Origin: CBDHDN01 sp965261585
GTDB lineage: Bacteria > Pseudomonadota > Alphaproteobacteria > UBA6615
Direction: 5' to 3'
DNA length: 64,000 bases
Assembly (NCBI GenBank): GCA_965261585.1
Contig: CBDHDN010000029.1
Coordinates: forward strand, 459,226-523,225
Each line of letters begins with the position of its first letter. The stretch's first letter is position 1. The notes under the pieces were generated by a model. The model did no database searches, had not been told where the DNA came from, and saw nothing but the letters and a program-made list of their open reading frames with translations. Below are positions 42,856-52,707 of the stretch, one piece after another. The position numbers were made by a program, and so were the translations under genes.

Positions 42856-43545
42856 ATGACCACCATGACCGGCCTTCCCGCCCGACTCCTGCGCCTCGCT
42901 TTGCCAGCCGCGGCATTCTTGCTGGCACACAGCGCCACTGCGGCCCAGGCCCAGGAAAGCGCTTCTTTTGGCGCGGCCGGCGGGCCCTGTGCCGGCGCGA
43001 TCGCGGCGGCCGAGACAAGCCAGGCGATCCCCGCCCATCTCTTGCGCGCCATCTCGCTGGCCGAATCGGGCCGCTGGGACCCACACGACCAGGCAAGCGT
43101 TGCCTGGCCGTGGACCGTCACGGCACGCGGCACCGGGCAGTTCTTTCCTACCAAGGAGGCCGCTGTCAACGCCGTGCGGGCCCTGCAGGAAAGCGGGGTC
43201 CGGACCATCGATGTCGGCTGCCTGCAGATCAATCTGCGCTACCACCCGCAGGCGTTCGCCGATCTGGAGACGGCCTTCGACCCGGCCGCCAACGCCGCCT
43301 ACGCCGCGCGCTTCCTTGCCGCGCTCAATCACCAGACCGGATCATGGACCGCCGCCGCCCGTTATCACTCGGCGACGCCCAAATTCGCCCGGCCCTACCG
43401 TGCCCGCGTGATCCGGCTGTGGAACGAGTCGCGCGGCGGCGCGGCCGCCGCCCACCGCGCTCGTGTCCGCGAGGCCTACCTGGCGCGCCGGGCCGCGCGG
43501 CGCGACCGGGCAACACCGACGCTTCCTAGTCGTCCGCAACTGTAG
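42856..43545 (+). CDS. Exported lytic transglycosylase (SLT domain)
   Basis: 229 residues. Signal peptide MTTMTGLPARLLRLALPAAA FLLAHSATA, cleaved after AQA. SLT-like core: catalytic Glu in LLRAISLAESGRWDP, then GTGQFFPTKEAAVNAVRALQ, TIDVGCLQINLRYHPQAF (the GLMQI-like motif) and SWTAAARYHSATPKFARPYR. Cleaves peptidoglycan glycan strands in the periplasm. The C-terminus is changed by the ISNCY element, whose 17-bp duplication CCTAGTCGTCCGCAACT starts at 43525; the stop TAG at 43543-43545 is partly IS sequence. Confidence 0.8.
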   Translation: MTTMTGLPARLLRLALPAAAFLLAHSATAAQAQESASFGAAGGPCAGAIAAAETSQAIPAHLLRAISLAESGRWDPHDQASVAWPWTVTARGTGQFFPTKEAAVNAVRALQESGVRTIDVGCLQINLRYHPQAFADLETAFDPAANAAYAARFLAALNHQTGSWTAAARYHSATPKFARPYRARVIRLWNESRGGAAAAHRARVREAYLARRAARRDRATPTLPSRPQL

Positions 43546-44942
43546 CTGCCGCGTCAAGTTGTCCGTTTTATGTAGCGCATGATTTGTCCGCTGTTGTGGT
43601 GGTTGGCCCTGTGGGGTTGTGGGCAAGGCGGCAGCCTTGTCCCCAAACCCACAGGGCTTGCCGCGTCGCGGTCATTCACGCGGCCTGTTCGATCGGTGCG
43701 CTCGCCTGCGGCGGCGCGAGCTCGGCGATACGGTGCGGTCCCCAGAATAGGGCGAGCGCTCCGTCGGGGTATTCATGCACGCACACCTTGGCGCGCACGA
43801 AGTGCGGGCGCAGCCGTGAAGGCGGTATCTGCAAGCTCCGGCCGCGCCAGCGCACGGTGTTGTCGTTGCCGACCTGGCGGTTCTCGCGCACGCACAGCAC
43901 CTCGCGCCACTGCTCGGGCCGGCACGGCACGAAGGCCGAGCCCGTCTCCTCGGCCGCCACCGCGAAGCGGGCGTTGTGCTCGGGCAAGTAGACCTCGGCG
44001 ATGAACCGGTTGGCGGCGGCCACGGTCGCGATCCCGGCCAGCGCCAGCTCCTTGACCAGGCGGTCCTGGAGCGTGCGGAAGGTGCGCTCCGAGCGGCCGC
44101 GCGCCTCCGGCGAGTACGCCGCGATGTGCTCGATGCCGAGTTCGGCCAGCGCCCGGCCGACCTGGGTCAGCCGCTCCTTCGAGACCTTGCCGCCGGCCTC
44201 CGGCGTGTGGAAGTAGTGGCTGCCGCGGTCGGTATAGAGCGCGCAGAACAGACCCTCGGCGGAGATCGTCTCGGCAAGCCCGTGGAAGCTCGAGGCGGTC
44301 CCTTCCTCGGCCACCAGGAACGCCGAGTAGAGCTCGCTCGTCGCATCGTCCAGTGTCGCCACCAGGTCGAGCGGCGCATGGCCGGCCAGCCAGGCGTGGC
44401 GCGAGGCGTCCTGGTGCACCAGCATGCCCGCCATCGGCCGGCGCGGCCGCTTGCGCCGGTGCGCGCCACGCCGCGGCGCCGCACGCACCAAGCCCGCCGA
44501 CTGCAGCTCAAGACGCGTCACCGTGTAGCCCAGCTTGTACCCATGCCGCTTGACCAGCTTCTCGTGGAAATGCTTCACGGTGAAGTCGCCGTACAGCTCC
44601 TCATACAGCCCCCGCATTCGCGATAGCTCGCTCGCCGCCGCACGGTGCGGCGACGGCTTGCCAACACGCCTGTCCGCAAGCCCGGGCACACCCTCCTCGC
44701 GATACCGTTCACGCCAACGCCGGAACGTCCAACCGCTCATCCCGAGTAACTCTCCCGTCTCCTCCTGCGTCAACTCCCCGCGTTCGTGCCGCTCCAATAG
44801 CTCCTCGAAACGCATCACCCGGATCTCCTGTAGCACCTGCGCCCGCTCCATCCTCGCCCCCGCAAAAAAACCTCCTTGGAGCAATTCCAGAAACGGTCAC
44901 TTCGCGCGCCACATAATCCGGACAACTCACACGCTATCTACA
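43542..44942 (-). mobile_element. ISNCY/IS1202-like element, copy 2 (diverged)
   Basis: About 1.4 kb with ends GTAGCTGCCGCGTCAAGTTG and, complemented, GTAGATAGCGTGTGAGTTG, both continuing TCCG..TTATGT.GCGC. Flanked by CCTAGTCGTCCGCAACT (43525-43541 and 44943-44959), a 17-bp duplication (16 if the T belongs to the end). Related to, but clearly diverged from, the element at 24692-26093. Confidence 0.9.
43676..44851 (-). CDS. ISNCY-family transposase (IS1202-like), copy 2
   Basis: 391 residues from ATG 44851 (MERAQVLQEIRVMRFEELLE; a longer start at 44884 is possible). HTH LTQEETGELLGMSGWTFRRW; the core has Asp in MLVHQDASRHAW, Asp in ALYTDRGSHYF and Glu in PEARGRSERTFRTLQ; C-terminal NDNTVRWRGRSLQIPPSRLR and VCVHEYPDGALALFWGP. 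Frame intact. Same architecture as the copy at 24774. Confidence 0.93.
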   Translation of the reverse strand: MERAQVLQEIRVMRFEELLERHERGELTQEETGELLGMSGWTFRRWRERYREEGVPGLADRRVGKPSPHRAAASELSRMRGLYEELYGDFTVKHFHEKLVKRHGYKLGYTVTRLELQSAGLVRAAPRRGAHRRKRPRRPMAGMLVHQDASRHAWLAGHAPLDLVATLDDATSELYSAFLVAEEGTASSFHGLAETISAEGLFCALYTDRGSHYFHTPEAGGKVSKERLTQVGRALAELGIEHIAAYSPEARGRSERTFRTLQDRLVKELALAGIATVAAANRFIAEVYLPEHNARFAVAAEETGSAFVPCRPEQWREVLCVRENRQVGNDNTVRWRGRSLQIPPSRLRPHFVRAKVCVHEYPDGALALFWGPHRIAELAPPQASAPIEQAA

Positions 44943-45029
44943 CCTAGTCGTCCGCAACTCGCGCCTGCCGGCGGGTCGGCCTATACTCGCCGCCGCTGTC
45001 CTCGGCACCCCGCCCCGGGAGACCCCACC

Positions 45030-45989
45030 ATGGACCAGGACGACCGCTTCCAACCGACGCCGATGGCGAAGATGCCGCGGTTTGCCGAGCTCGCCACGTT
45101 CATGCGCCTGCCCCATGTCGACGATGCGACATTGGTCGACATCGCGCTCGTCGGCGTGCCGTTCGACGGCGGCACGACCAATCGGCCGGGCGCCCGTCAC
45201 GGCCCACGCCAGATTCGTGAGATGTCGACGCTGATCCGCCGCGTCCACCACGTCAGCGGCATCGCGCCGTTCAATCTGTGCCGCTGCGCCGACCTCGGCG
45301 ATGTCCCGATCGACCCACTCGACCTGCACAAGAGCCTGACGGCCATCGAGGCGACATTCAGCGACGTGCACGCGGCGGGCGCGGCCCCGTTGGCGGCCGG
45401 CGGCGACCACCTTGTGACGCTGCCGATCCTGCGCGCGATCGCCGCCGAGCGGCCGCTCGGCCTCGTGCATTTCGACGCCCACTCCGACACCACCGACAGC
45501 TACTTCGGCAGCAACCGCTATGCCCACGGCACGCCTTTCCGCCGGGCTATCGAGGAGGGCCTGCTGGACCCCGAGCGCATCATCCAGATCGGCATTCGCA
45601 GCGCCCTGCACGGCGCCGACGATCTCGACTGGGCCTACGAACAGGGGATCCGCATTGTCACGATCGAGGAACTCTACGAGTCCGGGCTCGACGCGGTCGT
45701 CGAGGAGGCGCGCCGCGTCGCCGGCGATGGCGCGATCTATGTGACGTTTGACGTCGACGGCCTCGATCCGGTCTATGCCCCGGGCACCGGCACGCCGGAG
45801 GTCGGCGGCTTCACGACGCTCGAGGCACAGCTCATGGTGCGCGGACTGCGCGGGCTCGACATCGTCGGCGGCGACGTCGTCGAGGTTGCGCCGCCATATG
45901 ACCCGAGCGGCAACACCGCGCTGGTCGCCGCGACTATGATGTTCGAGATCCTGTGCGTGCTCGCCGACGCGCGCGCCGAGCGCCGGTAG
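45030..45989 (+). CDS. speB: Agmatinase/ureohydrolase
   Basis: 319 residues from ATG 45030. Arginase-superfamily metal motifs: LAAGGDHLVTLPIL, LVHFDAHSDTTDSYFGSNRY (DAHxD), VTFDVDGLDPVYAPGTGTPE (DxDxxDP), plus GVPFDGGTTNRPGARHGPRQ and GGDVVEVAPPYDPSGNTALV. These fit agmatinase or guanidinobutyrase rather than arginase. It releases urea from a guanidino compound with two Mn ions. The ISNCY element sits 70 bases upstream and probably replaced part of its promoter region. Confidence 0.88.
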   Translation: MDQDDRFQPTPMAKMPRFAELATFMRLPHVDDATLVDIALVGVPFDGGTTNRPGARHGPRQIREMSTLIRRVHHVSGIAPFNLCRCADLGDVPIDPLDLHKSLTAIEATFSDVHAAGAAPLAAGGDHLVTLPILRAIAAERPLGLVHFDAHSDTTDSYFGSNRYAHGTPFRRAIEEGLLDPERIIQIGIRSALHGADDLDWAYEQGIRIVTIEELYESGLDAVVEEARRVAGDGAIYVTFDVDGLDPVYAPGTGTPEVGGFTTLEAQLMVRGLRGLDIVGGDVVEVAPPYDPSGNTALVAATMMFEILCVLADARAERR

Positions 45990-46188
45990 CGCCCGTATTT
46001 GTTCGGTTCTCTTACGGTTTTCTTGATCTGCTCTCCAGGCAATCGTCGCAACCCGCCATGCGCGCCATGACGGATTCGCTTTTGGTTCGACCGACAAGAT
46101 CCGCCGCGTCGAGCAACGCGGCACACGACGGCAAACGACTTGCGTTGGCCGAATCTTGCGTCCACAACAGCGGCGTGAGTGTCCCAGC
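45990..46188. other. Short intergenic region
   Basis: 200 bases between agmatinase and the Mla operon with no gene; the operon promoter is expected here. Confidence 0.3.
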
Positions 46189-47357
46189 ATGACGACGTCG
46201 TCGCCCCTCACCGCCGTCCCGGCGGGCGACGACCCGACCCTCACGGCCGACGGCGACGGCCGGCGCTGGACCCTGGCTCTCACCGGCCGCTGGACGACGA
46301 CGACGGTGGGCAGCGTCGACGAGCGCCTGCACGCCGTGTTGCCCGATACGGCAACCGAGGCAATCGTCGACCTCAGCGCCGTCAGCGCCCTCGACACCGC
46401 CGGCGCCTGGCTGATCTAATCGAACGGCACGGGCCCTGCGCCGGCGCGACGTGCCCGTCGACCTCGTCGGCACGACGCCCGAACAGACGACGCTGCTCGA
46501 GACCGTCGCGCGCAACGATCACCCGTGCCCCGAGCCACCGCCGCCGGCGAATGCCCTGCTCGACGTGATCGCCCGTTGCGGTCGGGCAACGTTGGACGGG
46601 TTGGGCGAGGCCGCGCAGGGCGTGAGCTTCCTCGGCCAGACCCTGACGGCGATGGGCCGCAGCCTCGTGCAGCCGCGCCGAATACGCTGGACGGCCTTGG
46701 TCAGCCATATGGAGCAGGTCGGTCTCAACGCACTGCCCATCGTCGGCCTGCTGGCGTTCCTGATCGGCGTCGTCCTGGCGTTCCAAGGCGCCGACCAGCT
46801 GGCCCGGTTCGGCGCCGAGATCTTCACGGCCAACCTCGTCGGGGTCGGCGTGCTGCGCGAGATGGGCGTGCTGTTGACGGCGATTATCGTAGCCGGGCGC
46901 ACCGGCAGCGCCCTACACGGCCCAGATCGGCACGATGAAGATCAACGAGGAGATCGACGCCATGCGCACGATCGGCCTCGACCCGATGGACACACTGGTG
47001 CTGCCGCGCATCCTGGCGCTGATGATCACGCTGCCGCTGCTGACATTCTATGCAGATGTGCTCGGGCTGCTCGGCGGCGCCATCATGGCGACGATACACG
47101 CTCGATATCAGCATGTTCCAATTCGCCCGCCAGATCAACGCCGGCGGTGCCGTTTTCCAACTTCGTCATCGGCATGATAAAGGCGCCGATTTTCGCCTTC
47201 ATCATCGGCCTGATCGGCTGCTTCGAGGGCCTGCGAGTCGGCGGCCAGCGCGGAGTCCGTCGGCCGCCTCACGACCCGGGCAGTCGTCGAGGCGATTTTC
47301 TTGGTGATCCTCGTCGACGCCTTGTTCTCGGTGCTGTTCTCGGTCATCGGCGCATGA
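46189..47357 (+). pseudogene. mlaE: STAS-MlaE permease of a lipid ABC transporter, frameshifted
   Basis: N-terminal STAS domain (VDLSAVSALDTAGAWLI) fused to MlaE permease: GLNALPIVGLLAFLIGVVLA, LREMGVLLTAIIVAGRTGSA, MKINEEIDAMRTIGLDPMDT and FVIGMIKAPIFAFIIGLIGC. Five single-base insertions (near 46417, 46910, 47106, 47150 and 47245) break the frame; 1169 minus 5 gives 388 codons, the expected size for this fusion. The natural stop TGA overlaps the mlaF start (ATGA). It works with MlaF and MlaD in phospholipid transport between the membranes. The insertion-only pattern suggests read errors. Confidence 0.82.
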
Positions 47358-48202
47358 GCGCCGAACCGGTCATCCGGATCAGCGGCCTGCGGACTCAGTT
47401 CGGCCGGCAGGTCGTCCATGACGGCGTCGACCTTACGGTCGAGCGCGGCGAGGTCCTGGCGATTGTCGGCGGTTCCGGCACCGGAAAGTCCGTGCTGCTG
47501 CGCGACATCATCGGACTGATGCGGCCGGCCGGCGGCCGCATCGAGGTCTTGGGCCGGAACATCGCGACGCTGAATGAGGCCGGCCTGCGCCAACTGCAGG
47601 CCCACTATGGGGTCCTGTTCCAGGACGGTGCGCTGTTCAGCTCCCTCACCGTGGCCCCAGAACATCCAGGTGCCTGTTGAAGGAGCACGTGACGATGTCG
47701 GCCGCCCTGCGCACCGAGATCGCCGACCTCAAGGTCAACATGGTCGGGCTGCCCCTCGATGCCGCGAACAAGTATCCATCGGAGCTGTCGGGCGGCATGC
47801 GCAAGCGCGCCGGGCTGGCCCGTGCGTTGGCCCTGGACCCGGAGATCCTGTTCCTTGACGAGCCGACCGCCGGCCTCGATCCGATTGGCGCGGCGAATTT
47901 CGACTCGCTGATTGCGCAGCCTCCAGCAAGCGCTCTGCCTAACCGTCGTCATGGTCACCCACGACCTCGACAGTCTACGCACGGTTGCGGACCGCATTGC
48001 CGTGCTGGTCGACAAGCATGTTAAGGTCGGCACGATGGAAAGCCTGATGCGCGACGACCATCCCTGGGTTCACGAGTATTTTCATGGCCCTCGCGCCCGC
48101 GCCGCCTTGGCGCCGCGAGATCGGGCCGGCCGCGTCGGCGAGCGTAGCATATGGAAACCAGAGCTAACCATCTCCTCGTCGGCAGCTTCGTCCTGTTGCT
48201 GA
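47354..48202 (+). pseudogene. mlaF: MlaF-type ATPase of the lipid ABC transporter, frameshifted
   Basis: Walker A LAIVGGSGTGKSVLLRDIIG, Q-loop GVLFQDGALFSSLTV, signature YPSELSGGMRKRAGLARALA, Walker B ILFLDEPTAGLDPIGAANFD and switch VVMVTHDLDSLRTV. Three single inserted bases (near 47655, 47674 and 47915) interrupt it; correcting them restores NIQVPLKEHVTMSAALRTEI and SLQQALCLTVVM. The stop position after HEYFHGPRARAAL is uncertain and the listed end overlaps mlaD. Supplies ATP hydrolysis for MlaE. Confidence 0.82.
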
Positions 48203-49187
48203 TCGCGGGGCTGGTCGTCTTCGTCGTCTGGCTGGCGCGGTTCCAGTTCGAGGCCGAGTTCGAACGTTATGACATTCTGTTCGAAGGCCGCGTCACCGGC
48301 CTCAGCGTGGGCAGCAAAGTCAGCCTGCGCGGCGTTCCGGTGGGCGAAGTGCGCGACATCGGCATCGACCCAGACAATGTCGAACGCGTCCGCGTAACGA
48401 TCGAGGTCGCGGCCGAAACGCCGGTACGCGAAGATACGGTGGCGAGCCTCGAACAGCAGGGCATTACCGGCGTGGCCAACATTCTGTTGTCCGGCGGCAG
48501 CCAGGATTCGCCGCCGCTCGTGGCCGCAGCAGGCGAGCCGCGGCCCGTCATTCGTGTCCCAGCGCTCCGGCCTCGAGCAGGTCCTCGAGGGCGCGCCGGA
48601 ACTCCTCGCCAGCCTCAACGTGCTGGTCGCTCACGCCAACACCCTGTTGAACCCACGCAATCAGCAGGCCATCGCGGCGGCACTTGACTCGATCAGCCAG
48701 TTCTCCGGCGCCGCCGCCGAGAGCAGCGAAGACCTGCAGTTGCTGCTGCGCGACTCGGCCGGCGCGATGGCCGGCCTGCGCGCGGCCAGCACATCGTTTC
48801 AGCGCCTTGGCCGACCGATTGGTCGCCGGTTCGGCACGGCTTTTCGCGCGCGCGGACACGACGCTCGGGGCCGTCGAAGGTGCCGCCGGCGCCATCGAGG
48901 CGACGCTCGCCGGCGGCGGCACCTCCGAGATCGCCGGCGCACTCGGCAGCCTGCGTGGGTCAGCCGACGCGGTCGCCAGCATGGCGACGGCGATCGAATC
49001 GCTGGTTGCGGAAAACCGGGACGCGATCAACAGCTTCACGAGCGAGACCTTGTTCGAGGTGTCCGCGTTCCTGAACGAGGCGCGTGCCCTCTTGGACGGT
49101 CTTGATAGGGTGACGACACAGGTCGAACGCGACCCCGCACGCTTCCTGTTTGGCAATCAGCAGCAAGGCTATGAAACCGCCGATTGA
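48151..49187 (+). pseudogene. mlaD: MlaD/MCE-domain substrate-binding protein, frameshifted
   Basis: METRANHLLVGSFVLLLIAG begins an N-terminal membrane anchor (about 8-27), then the MCE domain YDILFEGRVTGLSVGSKVSL RGVPVGEVRDIGID and EQQGITGVANILLSGG. A helical tail of about 200 residues carries repeats of the VAGSARLF / LAGGGTSEIAGAL type. Two inserted bases (near 48551 and 48797) break it; 1037 minus 2 gives 345 codons. It forms the periplasmic lipid-binding ring of the Mla complex. Overlaps the lipoprotein gene by 17 bases. Confidence 0.82.
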
Positions 49188-49875
49188 GCTTGGTTCTAGG
49201 CGGACCGGTGCACCCGCGCCGACCCAGCCGGCCCAGCCGGCCCGGCGCGCGGTGCTGCGCTTCGTCGCGGCCCTGCCCCTGGCTGGGCTTGCCGCCTGCG
49301 ACGTTATCGATCTGCCGGGCCAATCGCCGCCGCCGCGGCTATTCCGGCTGACACCGAAGAGCACGTTCGACGCCGCGCTGCCGACCGTATCCTGGCAGCT
49401 CATTGTCGAGGAGCCGCTGGCGCCCGGCGGCCTCAACACTACGCGCATCTCGCTGCTGCGTGGTCCGACGGAGATCGAGTATTACGCCAGGACCGGATGG
49501 GCGGATCGTGCACCGGCGATGACCCAGTTGCTGATCGTCGCGTCCTTTGAGAACTCCGGTCGTATTATCGCCGTCGGTCGCGAGGCCATCGGCTTGCGCG
49601 CCGATTTCGTCTTGAAGACGGAGTTGCGCGAGTTTCAGGCCGAATACAATGCCGGGAGACCGCCGACGGTCCGCGTCCGCATGAACGCGAAGCTGGTGCA
49701 AATGCCGCAGCGCTCGATCATCGGCTCCCGGAGCCTGGAGCGCACCGTCGTTGCCCAGGCCGACCGCATGGAAAGCATCGTTGCCGCCTTCGACGACGCC
49801 CTCGGCAAGGTGCTGAGGGGTCTCGTCGAATGGACGATCACCACCGGCGATGCGGCCCGGCCATCGGTGGGCTGA
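49171..49875 (+). CDS. ABC-type transport auxiliary lipoprotein of the Mla-like operon
   Basis: 234 residues from ATG 49171. Lipobox LAGLAAC puts the lipid Cys at residue 40, after a twin-Arg-containing basic region and hydrophobic FVAALPLAGLAA. The mature domain (RLFRLTPKSTFDAALPTVSW, LIVEEPLAPGGLNTTRISLL, ALRADFVLKTELREFQAEY-like) matches the PqiC/LptE-like auxiliary fold that accompanies MlaD-type transporters in alphaproteobacteria. Frame intact. Confidence 0.85.
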   Translation: MKPPIELGSRRTGAPAPTQPAQPARRAVLRFVAALPLAGLAACDVIDLPGQSPPPRLFRLTPKSTFDAALPTVSWQLIVEEPLAPGGLNTTRISLLRGPTEIEYYARTGWADRAPAMTQLLIVASFENSGRIIAVGREAIGLRADFVLKTELREFQAEYNAGRPPTVRVRMNAKLVQMPQRSIIGSRSLERTVVAQADRMESIVAAFDDALGKVLRGLVEWTITTGDAARPSVG

Positions 49876-50044
49876 GCCAATGCCATGGCCGGCCGTTCGA
49901 GGGCAAACCCTTTGCCCGGACTCGGCGAATTCGCTACAAGCACCGTGGCTTCCGTGGCCCTAGGCTTAAAGATATAGTCAACGGTGGCCGCCTAGTGTCT
50001 TCTGTTCGTACAGATGCCGCCGGCCATTCGCATTTACCCATCCA

Positions 50045-50863
50045 ATGAACGATCGCCCAATTTCCCTGGCTGGCGCCACAGCTGCGCCGCGATCTGCCCT
50101 GCCAATGCCGAACCCGGCATGGGCGCTCTTCCTTGACCTCGACGGCACGCTGGTGGAGATGGCGCCGTCGCCGAACCAGGTCGTCGTACACCCTGAGATG
50201 CTGCAGGCCCTGTCCCGCAGCCACACGGTGTTGAACGGCGCCGTGGCCTTGGTCAGTGGTCGATCCATAGCGGATCTTGACCGCCTCCTCGATCCGCTCC
50301 GCCTGCCGACGGCCGGACTCCATGGGCTCGAGCAACGGCTGAACAGCACTGTCACACCACCGCCAAGCCCGACGGACCTGGCCGCCGCCCGCGCAGCGCT
50401 GGCAGCCGTACGGCCCAAGATCGACGAGTTTGCGGCGGACAACGACGGCGTGACGGTCGAGGACAAGGGTCTGACGATCGCCCTCCACTACCGGGGCGCA
50501 CCTGCCATGGCCGCCGCCGCCCGGCGCCTCGTTCAAGGCCAAATCGACGCCCACGCCAACACACTTCACTGCGTCGACGGCAAAATGGTCCTCGAGATAA
50601 AGCCGAAGGGGACCAGCAAGGGCAGCGCGGTCGAGGCCTTCATGGCGTTGCCGCCCTTTGCCGGCCGCGTGCCGGTCTTCGTCGGCGACGACTGGACCGA
50701 CGAGGACGGCTTCGCCGCCGTCAATCGCTTGGCCGGCGTCTCGATCCGGGTCGGACCGACGCCGCACAACCGGCCGGCTTCGCAGGCGCACTGGCAGTGC
50801 GCCGGTGTGCCCGAACTCGTGGCCTGGCTTGCCGCCCTCTCAGACGAACTTGAGCAGACATGA
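50045..50863 (+). CDS. otsB: Trehalose-6-phosphate phosphatase
   Basis: 272 residues. HAD motif I ALFLDLDGTLVEMAPSP (nucleophile and acid Asp), motif II VALVSGRSIADLDRLL, GLHGLEQRL cap motif, motif III/IV KPKGTSKGSAVEAFM and FVGDDWTDEDGFAAVN. Converts trehalose-6-P to trehalose. First gene of otsB, GH15, otsA, glk; its stop overlaps the GH15 start by ATGA. Trehalose protects against desiccation and osmotic stress. Confidence 0.92.
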   Translation: MNDRPISLAGATAAPRSALPMPNPAWALFLDLDGTLVEMAPSPNQVVVHPEMLQALSRSHTVLNGAVALVSGRSIADLDRLLDPLRLPTAGLHGLEQRLNSTVTPPPSPTDLAAARAALAAVRPKIDEFAADNDGVTVEDKGLTIALHYRGAPAMAAAARRLVQGQIDAHANTLHCVDGKMVLEIKPKGTSKGSAVEAFMALPPFAGRVPVFVGDDWTDEDGFAAVNRLAGVSIRVGPTPHNRPASQAHWQCAGVPELVAWLAALSDELEQT

Positions 50864-52707
50864 ACAGCAAGCGAACCAAAACGAGCGCCGAATCCAGCGC
50901 CCCGCCTGCGCCGCAGGATATCGCCGACCTCAACCTTGCAGCTATCGGCAACTGCGCGTTCTCGGCCCTCATCGATCCCCGGGGGCGCGTCACCTGGAGT
51001 TGCATGCCCCGCTTCGACGGCGACCCGGTGTTCTGCAGCCTGCTGCAGCCGGTCGCCGAGAACGCCGACCGTGGCTTCTACGACGTTGAGCTGTTCGATT
51101 TCGAGCGCAGCGAACAGCGCTACATGCACAACTCCGCGATCCTGGTGACCCGGCTGTTCGACACGCACGGCCATGGCATTGAGATCACGGACTTCGCCCC
51201 CCGGTACCGCCAGTACGACCGTATCTTCCGCCCGCTGACGATGGTCCGCCACATCCAGCCCCTCAACGGCACGCCACGGATCCGCATCCGGTTGCGGCCC
51301 ACCTTCGATTACGGCGCCCATCGGCCGGAGGTCACTCGCGGCTCCAATCACATCCGCTACGTCGTGCCGGGCAGCACGTTGCGGCTGACGACCGATGCGC
51401 CCCCATCGTTCATCGCCGAGGAGGTGGTGTTCGTCTGCGAGAACCCGATCACACTGCTGCTCGGCTCCGACGAAAGCCTCACCGCGTCGGTGCAGCAGAC
51501 CGCCCGCGAATTCTACGAACGTACACGCGGCTACTGGCGGGAGTGGACACGCTATCTGTCGATTCCGTTCGAATGGCAGGCCGAAGTCATCCGCGCGGCC
51601 ATCACCCTGAAGCTGTGCAGTCTCGAGGAGACCGGTGCCGTCGTCGCGGCGATAACCACATCGATTCCCGAGGCCAAGGATTCCGGCCGCAACTGGGACT
51701 ATCGCTTCTGCTGGCTGCGGGACGCCTATTTCGTCGTCCACGCGCTCAACCGGCTCGGCGCGACGCGGACGATGGAGGATTTCCTCTACTACATCACCAA
51801 TATCATCGCCGGCGCGCCCGACGGCACGCTGCAGCCGGTCTACGGCGTCATGACCGAGGCACGGCTCAGCGAATCCCAGGTCGACAGCCTGGCCGGCTAT
51901 CGTGGCATGGGACCGGTCCGCATCGGCAACGAAGCTCACCTGCAGGTCCAGAACGACGTCTACGGCTCGGTCATCCTGGCCCTGACCCAGTTGTTTTTCG
52001 ACCGCCGACTGCATCGACCTGGCAATCAGGAGCTGTTCGAACGCCTGGAGCCCCTGGGTGTGAAGGCGCTGGATCTCTACGACAAGCCCGACGCCGGCCT
52101 GTGGGAGCTGCGCAATCGTAAGAAGGTGCATACCTTCTCCAGCGTCATGTGCTGGGCCGCCGCCGACCGGCTGGCGCGGATCGCCGCCCATATCGAAAAC
52201 GACGAGCGCGCGGCGTACTGGCGCCAAGCCGCCGACGGGATGCGCACGACGATTCTGGAGCGTGCCTGGAACGCCAAGCGCAACTGCTTCGTCGAGAGCT
52301 TCGACGGCGAGGATCTCGATGCGGCGCTCTTGCTGCTGCACGAGCTCGATTTCGTTGCCGCCGACGATCCGCGGTTCCTCGGCACCGTCGACGCAATCAG
52401 TACCTCCCTACGGCGCGGCAATTATGTCTTCCGCTATCATGCGCCGGACGATTTCGGCTTCCCGGAGAACGCGTTCAATGTCTGCACCTTCTGGTATATT
52501 GACGCGATCGCGGCGATCGGTCGTCTCGACGAGGCGCGCGCAATGTTCTCCAACATGCTCGGGCGCCGCAACAATCTAGGCCTGTTGTCGGAGGATTTGG
52601 ACCCGAAGACCGGTGAATTGTGGGGCAACTTCCCTCAGACATATTCGATGGTCGGGCTGATCAATAGCGCCATGCGATTGAGCAAGAGCTGGGAGGAGGC
52701 GCTTTGA
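50860..52707 (+). CDS. GH15 glycosidase (glucoamylase/trehalase-like)
   Basis: 615 residues with N-terminal beta-domain (AAIGNCAFSALIDPRGRVTW, CMPRFDGDPVFCSLL) and an (alpha/alpha)6 barrel: AKDSGRNWDYRFCWLRDAYF, YRGMGPVRIGNEAHLQVQND and LGLLSEDLDPKTGELWGNFP (general base Glu region, then QTYSMVGLINSA). Location inside a trehalose operon suggests a trehalase, as known for mycobacterial GH15 members, giving glucose for the glucokinase downstream. Substrate is inferred. Cytosolic, no signal peptide. Confidence 0.88.
   Translation: MNSKRTKTSAESSAPPAPQDIADLNLAAIGNCAFSALIDPRGRVTWSCMPRFDGDPVFCSLLQPVAENADRGFYDVELFDFERSEQRYMHNSAILVTRLFDTHGHGIEITDFAPRYRQYDRIFRPLTMVRHIQPLNGTPRIRIRLRPTFDYGAHRPEVTRGSNHIRYVVPGSTLRLTTDAPPSFIAEEVVFVCENPITLLLGSDESLTASVQQTAREFYERTRGYWREWTRYLSIPFEWQAEVIRAAITLKLCSLEETGAVVAAITTSIPEAKDSGRNWDYRFCWLRDAYFVVHALNRLGATRTMEDFLYYITNIIAGAPDGTLQPVYGVMTEARLSESQVDSLAGYRGMGPVRIGNEAHLQVQNDVYGSVILALTQLFFDRRLHRPGNQELFERLEPLGVKALDLYDKPDAGLWELRNRKKVHTFSSVMCWAAADRLARIAAHIENDERAAYWRQAADGMRTTILERAWNAKRNCFVESFDGEDLDAALLLLHELDFVAADDPRFLGTVDAISTSLRRGNYVFRYHAPDDFGFPENAFNVCTFWYIDAIAAIGRLDEARAMFSNMLGRRNNLGLLSEDLDPKTGELWGNFPQTYSMVGLINSAMRLSKSWEEAL

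Noticed and set aside
46189..49187. Programmed frameshifting in the Mla operon
   Set aside because: Ten frame changes at unrelated sequences, all corrected by removing one base, do not look like recoding; sequencing error or decay is simpler.
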